Source of the DNA: Desulfobacterales bacterium
GTDB taxonomy: Bacteria > Desulfobacterota > Desulfobacteria > Desulfobacterales > Desulfosalsimonadaceae
Direction: 5' to 3'
Assembly: GCA_007135795.1 (NCBI GenBank)
Contig: SLIE01000089.1
Span: 1 to 5,069, forward strand
DNA length: 5,069 nt
The notes beneath the pieces were generated by a model. It searched no databases, was not told the origin of the DNA, and worked only from the letters and a program-made list of their open reading frames with translations. Shown here piece by piece: positions 1-5,069 of this stretch. Both the position numbers and the translations under genes were made by a program. Within the stretch, counting starts at the first letter, position 1. Every line of letters begins with the position of its first letter.

Positions 1-986
1 ACTGGGTCTGGCTTCTGGGTTTCGGGGTAATGGTCGGGGCCGGGATCGGCTGTGGTTATTCCTCGGCAACACCTGCTGCCATCAAGTGGTTTCCCGCTGC
101 AAAAACAGGGCTGGTGGCCGGGTTGGTGGTTTCAGGATTCGGGCTTGCGCCCGCCTACATTTCGCCTTTAGCCAATTACCTGATCGCAAACTATGGACTG
201 GTCCAGACCATGCAGATTTTCGGGGTTGCGTTTTTCTTTGTCGTGATTCTTTTGTCACTACTGCTGATCAACCCGCCCCCGGGATATGTCCCCCCGGTAA
301 AACAGACCACCACCACAAAGAAGATCAGGCCGGTTGTGGAGGCGACCGCCACTCAAATGCTTAAATCCGGGAATTTTTACCTGATCTGGTTTGCCTATTT
401 TATCGGTGCCGGTGCCGGCCTTATGGTCATCAGCAGCATCAATTCAATGGCCCAAAGAAGCCTTGCTGAAATGGCGTTTCTGGCGGTTGTCATCCTTGCG
501 GTGGGAAATGCCGCGGGCAGAATCATTGCCGGTTTTATATCGGACCGGATAGGGAGGGAAAACACGCTGATGATGATTTTGGGTGCCCAGGCGCTTTTAA
601 TGTTTATTGCCATGGTGATTGTGGATTCACCCGGGACGAGCGCGATGGTCATGATTCTTCTGGCGACCATGATCGGTGTTAATTATGGTGCCAATCTTGC
701 CATTTTTCCGGCTATCACGAAAGATCTCTGGGGATTGAAAAACTTTGGCGTCAATTATGGGCTGATCTTTTCGTCATGGGGTGTTGGCGGGTTTGTTTTC
801 TCCCGTGTCTATCAGATGATCGATTCCGCAACCGGCGGTCAGACGTCAGCGGCATTTATGGCGGCGGGCTTGATTCTGCTGGTGGGTGTGGGGCTTGCTT
901 TTATTATAAAGAAGCAGGTTGTGCTGCTCAAGGCAAGACAGGATCTTGCATCGGAAACGGCTGCTCCGGCTACTTCTCCGGCATAA
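1..986 (+). CDS. OFA-family major facilitator transporter, 5'-truncated by the window edge
   Basis: This is an inner-membrane secondary transporter of the major facilitator superfamily, oxalate/formate antiporter (OFA) group. The frame is open from base 3, nine codons before the first visible ATG (base 30), so 327 C-terminal residues are seen and the start lies outside. OFA members are about 400-430 residues, so roughly TM1-3 are missing. I count nine hydrophobic segments (TM4-12) with a polar central loop at about residues 89-122. Supporting motifs are the glycine-rich TM4 followed by KWFP and a KTGL turn (about 28-36), FYLIWFAYFIGAGAGLMV at TM7, the SDRIGR loop between TM8 and TM9 (about 180-185), and NYGANLAIFPA and FGVNYGLIF before and in TM11. 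The family carries small carboxylates such as oxalate, formate, lactate or related acids. Nothing seen here fixes the substrate. The tail is Ala/Thr-rich and unremarkable. The gene is convergent with the glycosyltransferase and ends in its own terminator. Confidence 0.88.
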   Translation, partial: WVWLLGFGVMVGAGIGCGYSSATPAAIKWFPAAKTGLVAGLVVSGFGLAPAYISPLANYLIANYGLVQTMQIFGVAFFFVVILLSLLLINPPPGYVPPVKQTTTTKKIRPVVEATATQMLKSGNFYLIWFAYFIGAGAGLMVISSINSMAQRSLAEMAFLAVVILAVGNAAGRIIAGFISDRIGRENTLMMILGAQALLMFIAMVIVDSPGTSAMVMILLATMIGVNYGANLAIFPAITKDLWGLKNFGVNYGLIFSSWGVGGFVFSRVYQMIDSATGGQTSAAFMAAGLILLVGVGLAFIIKKQVVLLKARQDLASETAAPATSPA

Positions 987-1020
987 GGCGGTAGCGCCAT
1001 CACCACAAGGTCTGACAATG

Positions 1021-1070
1021 AAAGCAGGTTTGAGGTCAGGGGTTGATTTCAAACCTGCTTTTCTTTTTCT
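1021..1070 (+). terminator. Rho-independent terminator of the transporter gene
   Basis: A perfect 13-bp inverted repeat (AAAGCAGGTTTGA at 1021-1033 and TCAAACCTGCTTT at 1049-1061) encloses a 15-base loop. The stem can be lengthened by two G-T wobbles. It runs straight into a T-rich tract (TTTTCTTTTTCT, 1059-1070). It lies 34 bases after the transporter stop. Read on the minus strand the hairpin is followed by a mixed sequence without a T tract, so it should stop rightward transcription only. Confidence 0.88.
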
Positions 1071-1130
1071 GTTTGGAAATCATTACCCGCCGGGTTGCCT
1101 TCACTTTTTGAATCCGAGGTGCCGATCGGC

Positions 1131-2219
1131 CTAAGCCTGTCTGTGAGCCGCGTCCGACATGTGCCTGTCGAATTCATCAATTCTGTTTTTCCAGGAATAC
1201 CGGGTCACCATCTCTGTTGAAAGTTGCAGGCTTTTTTTATGGCAAGACTCATGATTTTCAAGCAGGCGTATCAGTTTTTCGACAAGTTCCTCCCGGGAGT
1301 TGTAAATGCATGTTTCATGAAAGGGTGTTGGAATAATTTCAGGATATGACAAACGATTCGGTACAAGCGGCAAACATCCGCATGCCGCGGCTTCTACCAT
1401 GGAGATGCCGAAGTTTTCCTGATTTGCGGTACTGATGGCCACAGTGCCCTGAAGCAGCCAGTTCATGTAAGCATTCCTGTCCGGTTCGTAGCCGAAAGCA
1501 ACAAGTCTGGCCCCGATCTTTTCCTTTACCGTGTCAAATATGGCCGGATAGGATTTAAATGTCTCGCCGAGCAAGGCAAGTCTGAAATCAATGCCCCGGT
1601 TTTGAACGGCTTCGATTGCGCTGAAAAAAGCTTCCGGATTCTTGTCGTGTTCCCAGCGGTGATTCCATATGATAAGCGGGGGTGCTGATTTTTTAATCCC
1701 ATGGGGAGGAAAGCCGATGGTGCATCCCGGATAGCAGACAAACGTTTTTTTACGGATGCGCTCTGCAACCCATAAAGGTTGGAAATCGGGCATCTTGCGA
1801 ATAAACAGGTCCATGTGATCAAAAAACATCGCCATATGGGTTTGCGAATTGAACAAAACCTTATCCGCGGCAAGCGCGCTGGTGATATCCGTAAACCCGA
1901 ATTGATAGTCCATGCGTTCTCCCGGTGCAATCGGGTAACTGAATTGATTTTCATGGAAATAGACGATTACTGGCGGGCACTCTCCGACAAGTGCCTTGAA
2001 ATCAGCTGTACTCATAAGTCCGGATGCAATGATCAGGTCGTAGCGTTCAATATTTTTCACTTTTTCGGAAAAATGCAATGCTGCCCCGCGCATACGCCAT
2101 TTCCAGAACCTTGAAGGCATGCTGAGAAGATCAACCCAATGGCTTGAATGTTGGATAAGGCCATCGGCAAAAGCTTTGTGCGACCCACCGTAAAATGGCT
2201 CCAGAAATAGAATTTTCAC
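1131..2219 (-). CDS. DUF3524/GT4-type glycosyltransferase, bacterial homolog of tRNA-queuosine mannosyltransferase (QTMAN/GTDC1)
   Basis: This is a complete 362-residue cytoplasmic glycosyltransferase with no signal peptide or membrane segment. The N-terminal domain (1 to about 165) carries the DUF3524 hallmarks: LEPFYGGSHK (6-15), FWKWRMRG (38-45), YFHENQFSYP (87-96) and YQFGF (105-109). These match what I recall of animal GTDC1. The C-terminal half is a GT-B fold with WNHRWEHDKNP (185-195) and the nucleotide-sugar site ENFGISMVEAAACG (268-281), including the E-x7-E pair E268/E276. The vertebrate member transfers mannose from GDP-mannose to queuosine at position 34 of tRNA-Asp. That this bacterial protein uses the same substrate is inference, because no queuosine gene is in view. 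The start is GTG (2219-2217): it sits at the conserved N terminus, and AGGGG lies 9 bases upstream. The next in-frame ATG (residue 34) would remove the first motif. An ordinary sugar GT4 enzyme is the alternative. Confidence 0.85.
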   Translation of the reverse strand: MKILFLEPFYGGSHKAFADGLIQHSSHWVDLLSMPSRFWKWRMRGAALHFSEKVKNIERYDLIIASGLMSTADFKALVGECPPVIVYFHENQFSYPIAPGERMDYQFGFTDITSALAADKVLFNSQTHMAMFFDHMDLFIRKMPDFQPLWVAERIRKKTFVCYPGCTIGFPPHGIKKSAPPLIIWNHRWEHDKNPEAFFSAIEAVQNRGIDFRLALLGETFKSYPAIFDTVKEKIGARLVAFGYEPDRNAYMNWLLQGTVAISTANQENFGISMVEAAACGCLPLVPNRLSYPEIIPTPFHETCIYNSREELVEKLIRLLENHESCHKKSLQLSTEMVTRYSWKNRIDEFDRHMSDAAHRQA

Positions 2220-2228
2220 TTGCTTTTA

Positions 2229-2233
2229 CCCCT
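2229..2233 (-). promoter_or_regulatory. Ribosome binding site deciding the GTG start of the glycosyltransferase
   Basis: On the minus strand AGGGG stands 9 bases before the GTG at 2219. It is the only purine-rich match near that codon, and together with the conserved N-terminal motif it supports GTG over later ATG codons. Confidence 0.5.
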
Positions 2234-2234
2234 G

Positions 2235-2267
2235 AAGTTATAATCATGATATGTAAGACTATAACTT
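2235..2267. promoter_or_regulatory. Inverted repeat overlapping a possible -10 box of the glycosyltransferase gene
   Basis: AAGTTATA (2235-2242) and TATAACTT (2260-2267) are perfect 8-base arms 17 bases apart. On the minus strand TATAGT (2263-2258), five of six matches to a sigma-70 -10 box, overlaps the distal arm and lies about 40 bases before the GTG start. I find no good -35 hexamer at the normal distance. A regulator site over a promoter is possible, but in such AT-rich DNA an 8-base repeat can arise by chance. Confidence 0.25.
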
Positions 2268-2310
2268 ATGTTATTAAATATTAGGTTGTTTGAAACTTAA
2301 AAAATCAAAT

Positions 2311-2328
2311 GTATATTTTACAATATAC
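2311..2328. promoter_or_regulatory. Compact palindrome, candidate operator
   Basis: GTATATT and AATATAC form perfect 7-base arms around TTAC, an 18-base dyad near the middle of the divergent region. That size and symmetry suit a dimeric helix-turn-helix regulator. No T tract follows and no regulator gene is visible in the window. The site is a guess from symmetry and position alone. Confidence 0.3.
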
Positions 2329-2380
2329 TTGAAAATAGTAGCAAATTAATTATAAACTAAGAAACAGATGATAAGGAATT

Positions 2381-2414
2381 TTTTTCATGATCGATTATGC
2401 TAGTATATGAAAAA
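2381..2414. repeat. Inverted repeat spanning the probable SppA promoter
   Basis: TTTTTCAT (2381-2388) and ATGAAAAA (2407-2414) are perfect 8-base arms separated by 18 bases, and they bracket the extended -10-like motif at 2398-2406. The arms are A/T homopolymer-rich, so chance is a serious alternative. If real, it could be a binding site centred on the promoter. Confidence 0.22.
2398..2406 (+). promoter_or_regulatory. Possible extended -10 promoter element for the SppA-like gene
   Basis: TGCTAGTAT reads as TG-N followed by TAGTAT, four of six matches to the sigma-70 -10 consensus with the extended TG. The region 17 bases upstream is only a T run, so the -35 is weak. Transcription from here would begin near 2413 and give a leader of about 135 bases containing both hairpins described below. 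Confidence 0.25.
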
Positions 2415-2438
2415 TAACTTGTGAAACGATAATTCCAA

Positions 2439-2470
2439 CTGCGGGGAAGGGGTACTCCCCCTCCTCGCAG
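2439..2470 (+). ncRNA. Strong GC-rich hairpin in the SppA leader
   Basis: Two 14-base arms (2439-2452 and 2457-2470) pair around a TACT loop with one G-T wobble and one A-C mismatch; the closing four pairs are all G-C. It stands out because the 200 bases before it are about 22% GC. No T tract follows on either strand, so it is not an ordinary intrinsic terminator. Its right arm starts with CCCCCT (2457-2462), the exact complement of the AGGGGG ribosome site at 2537-2542, so it might take part in alternative pairing. I do not recognise it as any named riboswitch or leader family. Confidence 0.5.
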
Positions 2471-2512
2471 GATAGTTGTCGTGGGGTGTGGGATATCGGT
2501 TAATTGCAGATT

Positions 2513-2536
2513 GTTTCGCCACAACGCTTGTGAAAC
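2513..2536 (+). ncRNA. Small hairpin abutting the SppA ribosome binding site
   Basis: CACAA (2520-2524) pairs with TTGTG (2528-2532) around a three-base CGC loop. After a three-base bulge (2517-2519) GTTT (2513-2516) pairs with AAAC (2533-2536). The stem ends at the base before the AGGGGG ribosome site, leaving that site exposed when the hairpin forms. Stability is modest and no function is known. Confidence 0.35.
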
Positions 2537-2545
2537 AGGGGGTGA
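2537..2545 (+). promoter_or_regulatory. Strong Shine-Dalgarno fixing the TTG start of the SppA-like gene
   Basis: AGGGGGTGA closely resembles the AGGAGGTGA ideal. Six bases lie between its G run and the TTG at 2549. An in-frame TGA at 2543-2545 sits two codons before that TTG, so translation cannot start further upstream, and TTG is the only start that keeps the positive N-region of the signal peptide. Confidence 0.65.
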
Positions 2546-2548
2546 AAT

Positions 2549-3538
2549 TTGATTCGTTTCCTTGCATGTTTATTCATGTTCCAGTTCTGCTTGTTTGCAA
2601 GTGGATGTATAACGACGCAGGTCACTCTTTTTACCGATGCAGCCGATCCCTTGAATGAGTATCGACTTTCAGGTACCCGGGAAGGGAAAGTAGTCGTCAT
2701 TCCGATTAAAGGCGTAATCTCAGACGATGAAGAAGACCGGATGTTTCGAACAAAACCGAGCATGGTTCAAGAAGTTGTCTCCCAGCTTGATCTTGCGCGC
2801 AATGACAGGGAAGTCGGTGCCATTCTCCTGAAAATCGATTCTCCCGGGGGCTCGATCACCGCAAGTGATATTCTTTATCATGAAATTTATCGCTTCAGGG
2901 AAGAAACCGGTATCAAGGTGGTGGTCGCCATGATGAATTTTGCCGCATCCGGAGGATATTATATTTCACTTCCGGCGGATTATATCATTGCGCACCCCAC
3001 CACAGTGACAGGATCTGTGGGTGTTGTGCTGATTCGTCCGAATATCAATGAGTTGATGGATAAAATCGGTGTGGACGTAAAAGTGGACCGATCCGGTCAG
3101 TACAAGGACATGGGTTCTATCTTGCGTTCCAGTACGGAAAACGAAGACCAGTTGTTTGCATCCCTTGTGGAAAGTTTTAGTCAACGGTTTTTTGACAAGG
3201 TAAACAAGCATCGCAATCTAACTGATGATGTCGCCAATGAAATCCGAACAGGCAGATTATATCTTGCCGATGAAGCCAGGGTCGCAGGATTGGTGGATAA
3301 TGTCGGCTATCTGGGGGATGCCATTGCCGAGGCCAGAATCTTGGCAGGGTTGCATGAAGACTGCAAAGTTGTTGTTTATCGCCGCACAAATTTTGCAAAT
3401 GACAATATTTACAATCCCGTAACCATGAATTTTGGACCAAAAGCACCTTCCCTTATTGATATTGGGTTACCCCGGCATTTTCTTCGAAATTTAACCGGAT
3501 TCTATTATTTATGGATACCGGGTTTGGAAAATAATTGA
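2549..3538 (+). CDS. Short-form signal peptide peptidase SppA-like protein (peptidase family S49) with lipoprotein signal
   Basis: This is an S49 serine peptidase of 329 residues, close in length to Bacillus subtilis SppA (about 335) and about half the tandem E. coli enzyme. The family cuts leftover signal peptides at the membrane with a Ser-Lys dyad. Here the nucleophile should be S134 in FAASGGYY (131-138) and the general base K186 in SGQYKDMGS (182-190). IDSPGG (96-101) and TVTGSVGVV (152-160) are also typical. The N terminus is a lipoprotein signal: R3, a hydrophobic stretch 4-18, then FASGC with C20 as the lipidated residue; the next residue is Ile, so there is no Asp inner-membrane retention signal. 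Lipid anchoring replaces the usual transmembrane helix. The TTG start is supported by a strong ribosome site and an in-frame stop just upstream; ATG at residue 10 is the weaker alternative. The next gene follows after 2 bases. The call as an active S49 enzyme is firm; the substrate is inferred. Confidence 0.9.
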   Translation: MIRFLACLFMFQFCLFASGCITTQVTLFTDAADPLNEYRLSGTREGKVVVIPIKGVISDDEEDRMFRTKPSMVQEVVSQLDLARNDREVGAILLKIDSPGGSITASDILYHEIYRFREETGIKVVVAMMNFAASGGYYISLPADYIIAHPTTVTGSVGVVLIRPNINELMDKIGVDVKVDRSGQYKDMGSILRSSTENEDQLFASLVESFSQRFFDKVNKHRNLTDDVANEIRTGRLYLADEARVAGLVDNVGYLGDAIAEARILAGLHEDCKVVVYRRTNFANDNIYNPVTMNFGPKAPSLIDIGLPRHFLRNLTGFYYLWIPGLENN

Positions 3539-3540
3539 AC

Positions 3541-4299
3541 ATGCAGAATAATTTTGATCCAAAGATTAAAGCCATCATGCGAGTCTTGCGTTCCCGCGGA
3601 TTTGTCATAAAGGGAATCCGGCAGGGGATTCGTCTGAAGCTCAAAGACAATTTGGATGTAGACATTTATACGCTGAAATTTGATGCTGATAAATTGCGTG
3701 CCAGATTGAAATTGCGCAATGAAAACAGAAAGGAGCGATTCCAGATCGTAAAGGATGTCAGCGTCGATCTTCAGGAAGGACTCAAAGACATCTCGAGTAT
3801 TGAAGAATTCAAGTTTTCAAGGTGTATTTCGGAAGAATACTATTATTATGCCAGGCTTTTTATGGTCGATGTGGATTTCATTGTCAAGCCGGAGGAAAGA
3901 ACGGATATCCTGGTGTCCAGGAGGGATGCTGCTGAAAACGATGATTTGAATGTAAAAGAGAAAAGCGATCTTCAGAAAATCGTTGATATTTTTGAACCCG
4001 TGGATTCAAAAATGTACAGGGAAGCGCTGGATGGACTTGGACTTCCCCGGACATCAATTCTTCGTGTTTCCCTGATGCGTGTCTTCAGATCGGTCACTGA
4101 TCCGGATGAGCTCCAGGCGGCGATATATGAAGAATCTGCAAGAATAACCGATCAAAAAGATCGTAGTGATCTGGGAAGGATTCTCACATCCAATTATGTT
4201 GAATTTCTTGATCCCGTAATCCGTATGCTTCATCAGACGGTGTTTGATGATCAGGATGATGACCTGGATATGGAAGTTCTCATCACTGATTTTTGTTAA
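3541..4299 (+). CDS. Hypothetical cytoplasmic protein coupled to the SppA-like gene
   Basis: I do not recognise this 252-residue protein. It has no signal peptide, membrane segment or known catalytic motif, and is highly charged throughout. The first part (to about 115) is rich in Lys/Arg with short alternating stretches that look beta/alpha (GFVIKGIRQGIRLKLKD; DVDIYTLKF), then an unusual run of four tyrosines in SEEYYYYARLF (about 97-107). A polar linker (about 127-145) leads to a mostly helical second half. The C terminus has an acidic patch (FDDQDDDLDMEV). It starts 2 bases after the SppA-like stop, so the two are almost surely co-transcribed. I chose the ATG at 3541; a TTG at 3535, overlapping the previous stop with GGAAA just upstream, would add two residues and is nearly as likely. 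It may act with the peptidase, but that rests on position alone. Confidence 0.8.
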   Translation: MQNNFDPKIKAIMRVLRSRGFVIKGIRQGIRLKLKDNLDVDIYTLKFDADKLRARLKLRNENRKERFQIVKDVSVDLQEGLKDISSIEEFKFSRCISEEYYYYARLFMVDVDFIVKPEERTDILVSRRDAAENDDLNVKEKSDLQKIVDIFEPVDSKMYREALDGLGLPRTSILRVSLMRVFRSVTDPDELQAAIYEESARITDQKDRSDLGRILTSNYVEFLDPVIRMLHQTVFDDQDDDLDMEVLITDFC

Positions 4300-4403
4300 A
4301 AGTGTTTCTCACAGGGGATGCTTGCCGGAGCTATATTGAAAATACCATTTCCGGATGAATAGAAAACGTTACGCTTGACCGATGTGGTAATACACATGGG
4401 CAA
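4300..4403. other. Short convergent intergenic gap without a clear terminator
   Basis: The 104 bases between the two convergent stop codons hold only weak symmetry: CCGGA (4325-4329) with TCCGG (4350-4354) across 20 bases, and ATGTG/CACAT-type pairing near 4382-4396. None is followed by a T tract on either strand, so I cannot name a terminator for either gene. Confidence 0.4.
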
Positions 4404-5069
4404 TCAGGGAAGGGACGTCCCATCACGCACTGCACGTACTGCACCGCATTCCCGTGAATCCATCTGTGATTTAACCACCTGCCTGTCCGGATGGACTTGA
4501 ATAATATCGACAATCCGGTACCAGCCGGATGAATAACCGGAGTAATTGTTTGCAGACCAGTATCGTTTCTCTTCATTAACCGGGAAGGACGGCTTTGTTT
4601 GGTATATTGTCAACAATTCCGAAACCGTGGGCAGGCGCCAATCCGAATAACCCCCGACCGATAGATTTTCAGCGTACTTTGCTGCGGCTTCAAAGGTAAT
4701 GCAGTTCGGATTACCGGCGCTATCCGAATCGAGGAGTGTCCACATCAATCCGGTTTCCTGGTCTCTTATTACACCCTCCGTATTTTCAGAAAATCTTCCG
4801 TTGCCAAGTGACTTGATCATGCTCAGAACCAGGGCCTGCTTTTTTTCGATGTTTGTTTTTTTGTATAATTCATTTAGATTATTAATGTTTTCTCTTATTT
4901 CGGTTTTGATCGGTGTATCCGGATATGCCGATAGGTAATCGGTATATACGCGTATCGCCTGCTGAAAATTATCTCCAAGGTTTTCGGATTTTTGCTGAAG
5001 AGATGCAAGGATTCGCTGTTGACGAAGTTGCTGATGGTAGTGTTCAAGTTCTGTTTTTAGTTTGTCCGC
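4404..5069 (-). CDS. DUF1566 (Lcl C-terminal-like) domain protein, N terminus beyond the right edge
   Basis: The minus-strand frame is open from the last base of the window to the TGA at 4406-4404, so 221 C-terminal residues are visible and the true start is outside. The ATG at 4820 is internal. Visible residues 1 to about 35 are Gln/Glu/Leu-rich and coiled-coil-like, and about 30-75 resemble a helical repeat pair (FQQAIRVYTDYLSAYPDTP), possibly TPR-like. The DUF1566 domain follows: VIRDQETGLMW (100-110), the hallmark GGYSDWRLPTVSEL (139-152), RYWSANNYSG (169-178) and a closing RECGAVRAVRDG. C123 and C208 may form a disulfide. The domain has a C-type-lectin-like fold and is found in exported or surface proteins such as Legionella Lcl, where it binds glycans. 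No signal peptide can be judged here. The ligand is unknown. The gene is convergent with the hypothetical gene. Confidence 0.82.
   Translation of the reverse strand, partial: ADKLKTELEHYHQQLRQQRILASLQQKSENLGDNFQQAIRVYTDYLSAYPDTPIKTEIRENINNLNELYKKTNIEKKQALVLSMIKSLGNGRFSENTEGVIRDQETGLMWTLLDSDSAGNPNCITFEAAAKYAENLSVGGYSDWRLPTVSELLTIYQTKPSFPVNEEKRYWSANNYSGYSSGWYRIVDIIQVHPDRQVVKSQMDSRECGAVRAVRDGTSLP

Larger units (their letters stand above)
2418..2536 (+). repeat. Ten-base direct repeat CTTGTGAAAC flanking the leader hairpin
   Basis: CTTGTGAAAC occurs at 2418-2427, just before the large hairpin, and again at 2527-2536, directly against the ribosome site. The second copy supplies the descending arm of the small hairpin at 2513-2536. 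No larger duplicated block surrounds the copies, so this may be coincidence. Confidence 0.25.
2220..2548. other. Divergent intergenic regulatory region, AT-rich half plus GC-rich leader
   Basis: These 329 bases separate the leftward glycosyltransferase from the rightward SppA-like gene, so they should hold both promoters. Bases 2234-2436 are about 22% GC by hand count, far below the flanking genes. They contain three short inverted repeats (2235-2267, 2311-2328, 2381-2414). From 2439 onward the sequence becomes G-rich and folds into two hairpins that end at the SppA ribosome binding site. I see no convincing gene here: the open frames are short and lack a ribosome site of their own. Confidence 0.7.

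Noticed and set aside
1121..1130. Perfect 10-base palindrome GCCGATCGGC beside the glycosyltransferase stop codon
   Set aside because: Too short and without loop or T tract to act as a terminator; expected by chance at this length.
1526..1954. 142-codon minus-strand frame inside the glycosyltransferase gene
   Set aside because: It lies in another frame of a gene with strong family motifs along its full length; no motif of its own.
2439..2470. The leader hairpin as an intrinsic terminator
   Set aside because: Neither strand has a T tract after the stem, and no gene ends nearby.
2443..2492. G-quadruplex from the G tracts at 2443-2446, 2449-2452, 2483-2486 and 2490-2492
   Set aside because: One loop would be 30 bases long and contains the C tract that pairs with the first two G tracts; the hairpin is the more likely structure.
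2481..2552. GTG-started mini-frame of 23 codons ending over the SppA start codon
   Set aside because: The overlap with the TTG start would suit a leader peptide, but there is no ribosome site before 2481 and no amino-acid run of the kind seen in attenuators.
2476..2658. Open frame of about 60 codons starting TTG in the SppA leader
   Set aside because: It runs out of frame through the SppA signal peptide region, lacks a ribosome site and shows no family features; a shadow of the real gene.
4404..4660. DUF1566 domain as a target of a diversity-generating retroelement
   Set aside because: The fold is of the right kind and there is an AAC-AAT-TAC stretch, but no reverse transcriptase and no template repeat is visible in this window.
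4404..4820. Treating the DUF1566 gene as a complete 138-residue protein starting at the ATG at 4820
   Set aside because: The same frame is open for a further 83 codons to the window edge with plausible protein sequence and no clear ribosome site before 4820.

Overview
The window looks like chromosomal DNA of a Gram-negative bacterium. A sulfate-reducer-type Desulfobacterota (former Deltaproteobacteria) is my best guess. It rests on an OFA-type transporter, a bacterial DUF3524/QTMAN-like glycosyltransferase, a short SppA with a lipoprotein signal and a DUF1566 protein lying together, plus moderate GC. It is an inference from gene content and not a demonstrated match. I see no rRNA, tRNA, CRISPR array, insertion sequence or phage gene.

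Layout. Bases 1-986 (+) hold the last three quarters of an OFA-family major facilitator transporter, cut by the left edge and followed by a strong intrinsic terminator (1021-1070). Convergent to it, 1131-2219 (-) encodes a complete DUF3524 + GT4-type glycosyltransferase. It belongs to the family whose animal member (GTDC1/QTMAN) mannosylates queuosine in tRNA-Asp. Bases 2220-2548 are a divergent intergenic region: an AT-rich half (about 22% GC by hand count) with three short inverted repeats, then a GC-rich structured leader. Rightward from it runs a tight two-gene unit: a short-form SppA-like serine peptidase with a lipoprotein signal peptide (2549-3538, TTG start) and an unrecognised 252-residue cytoplasmic protein (3541-4299). 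Convergent to these, 4404-5069 (-) is the C-terminal part of a DUF1566 (Lcl C-terminal-like) protein. Its reading frame stays open to the right edge, so the gene is much longer than its first visible ATG suggests.

How the genes relate. Only the SppA-like gene and the gene after it look like a transcriptional unit (2 bases between them), so a shared envelope-related role is possible but unproven. The glycosyltransferase, transporter and DUF1566 protein appear to be independent neighbours.

The points most worth a second look are the bacterial QTMAN-like enzyme; the lipid-anchored SppA with its unknown partner; and the SppA leader, where a strong hairpin carries a strand perfectly complementary to the gene's own Shine-Dalgarno sequence. 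I did not find a clear, wholly new multi-gene system.
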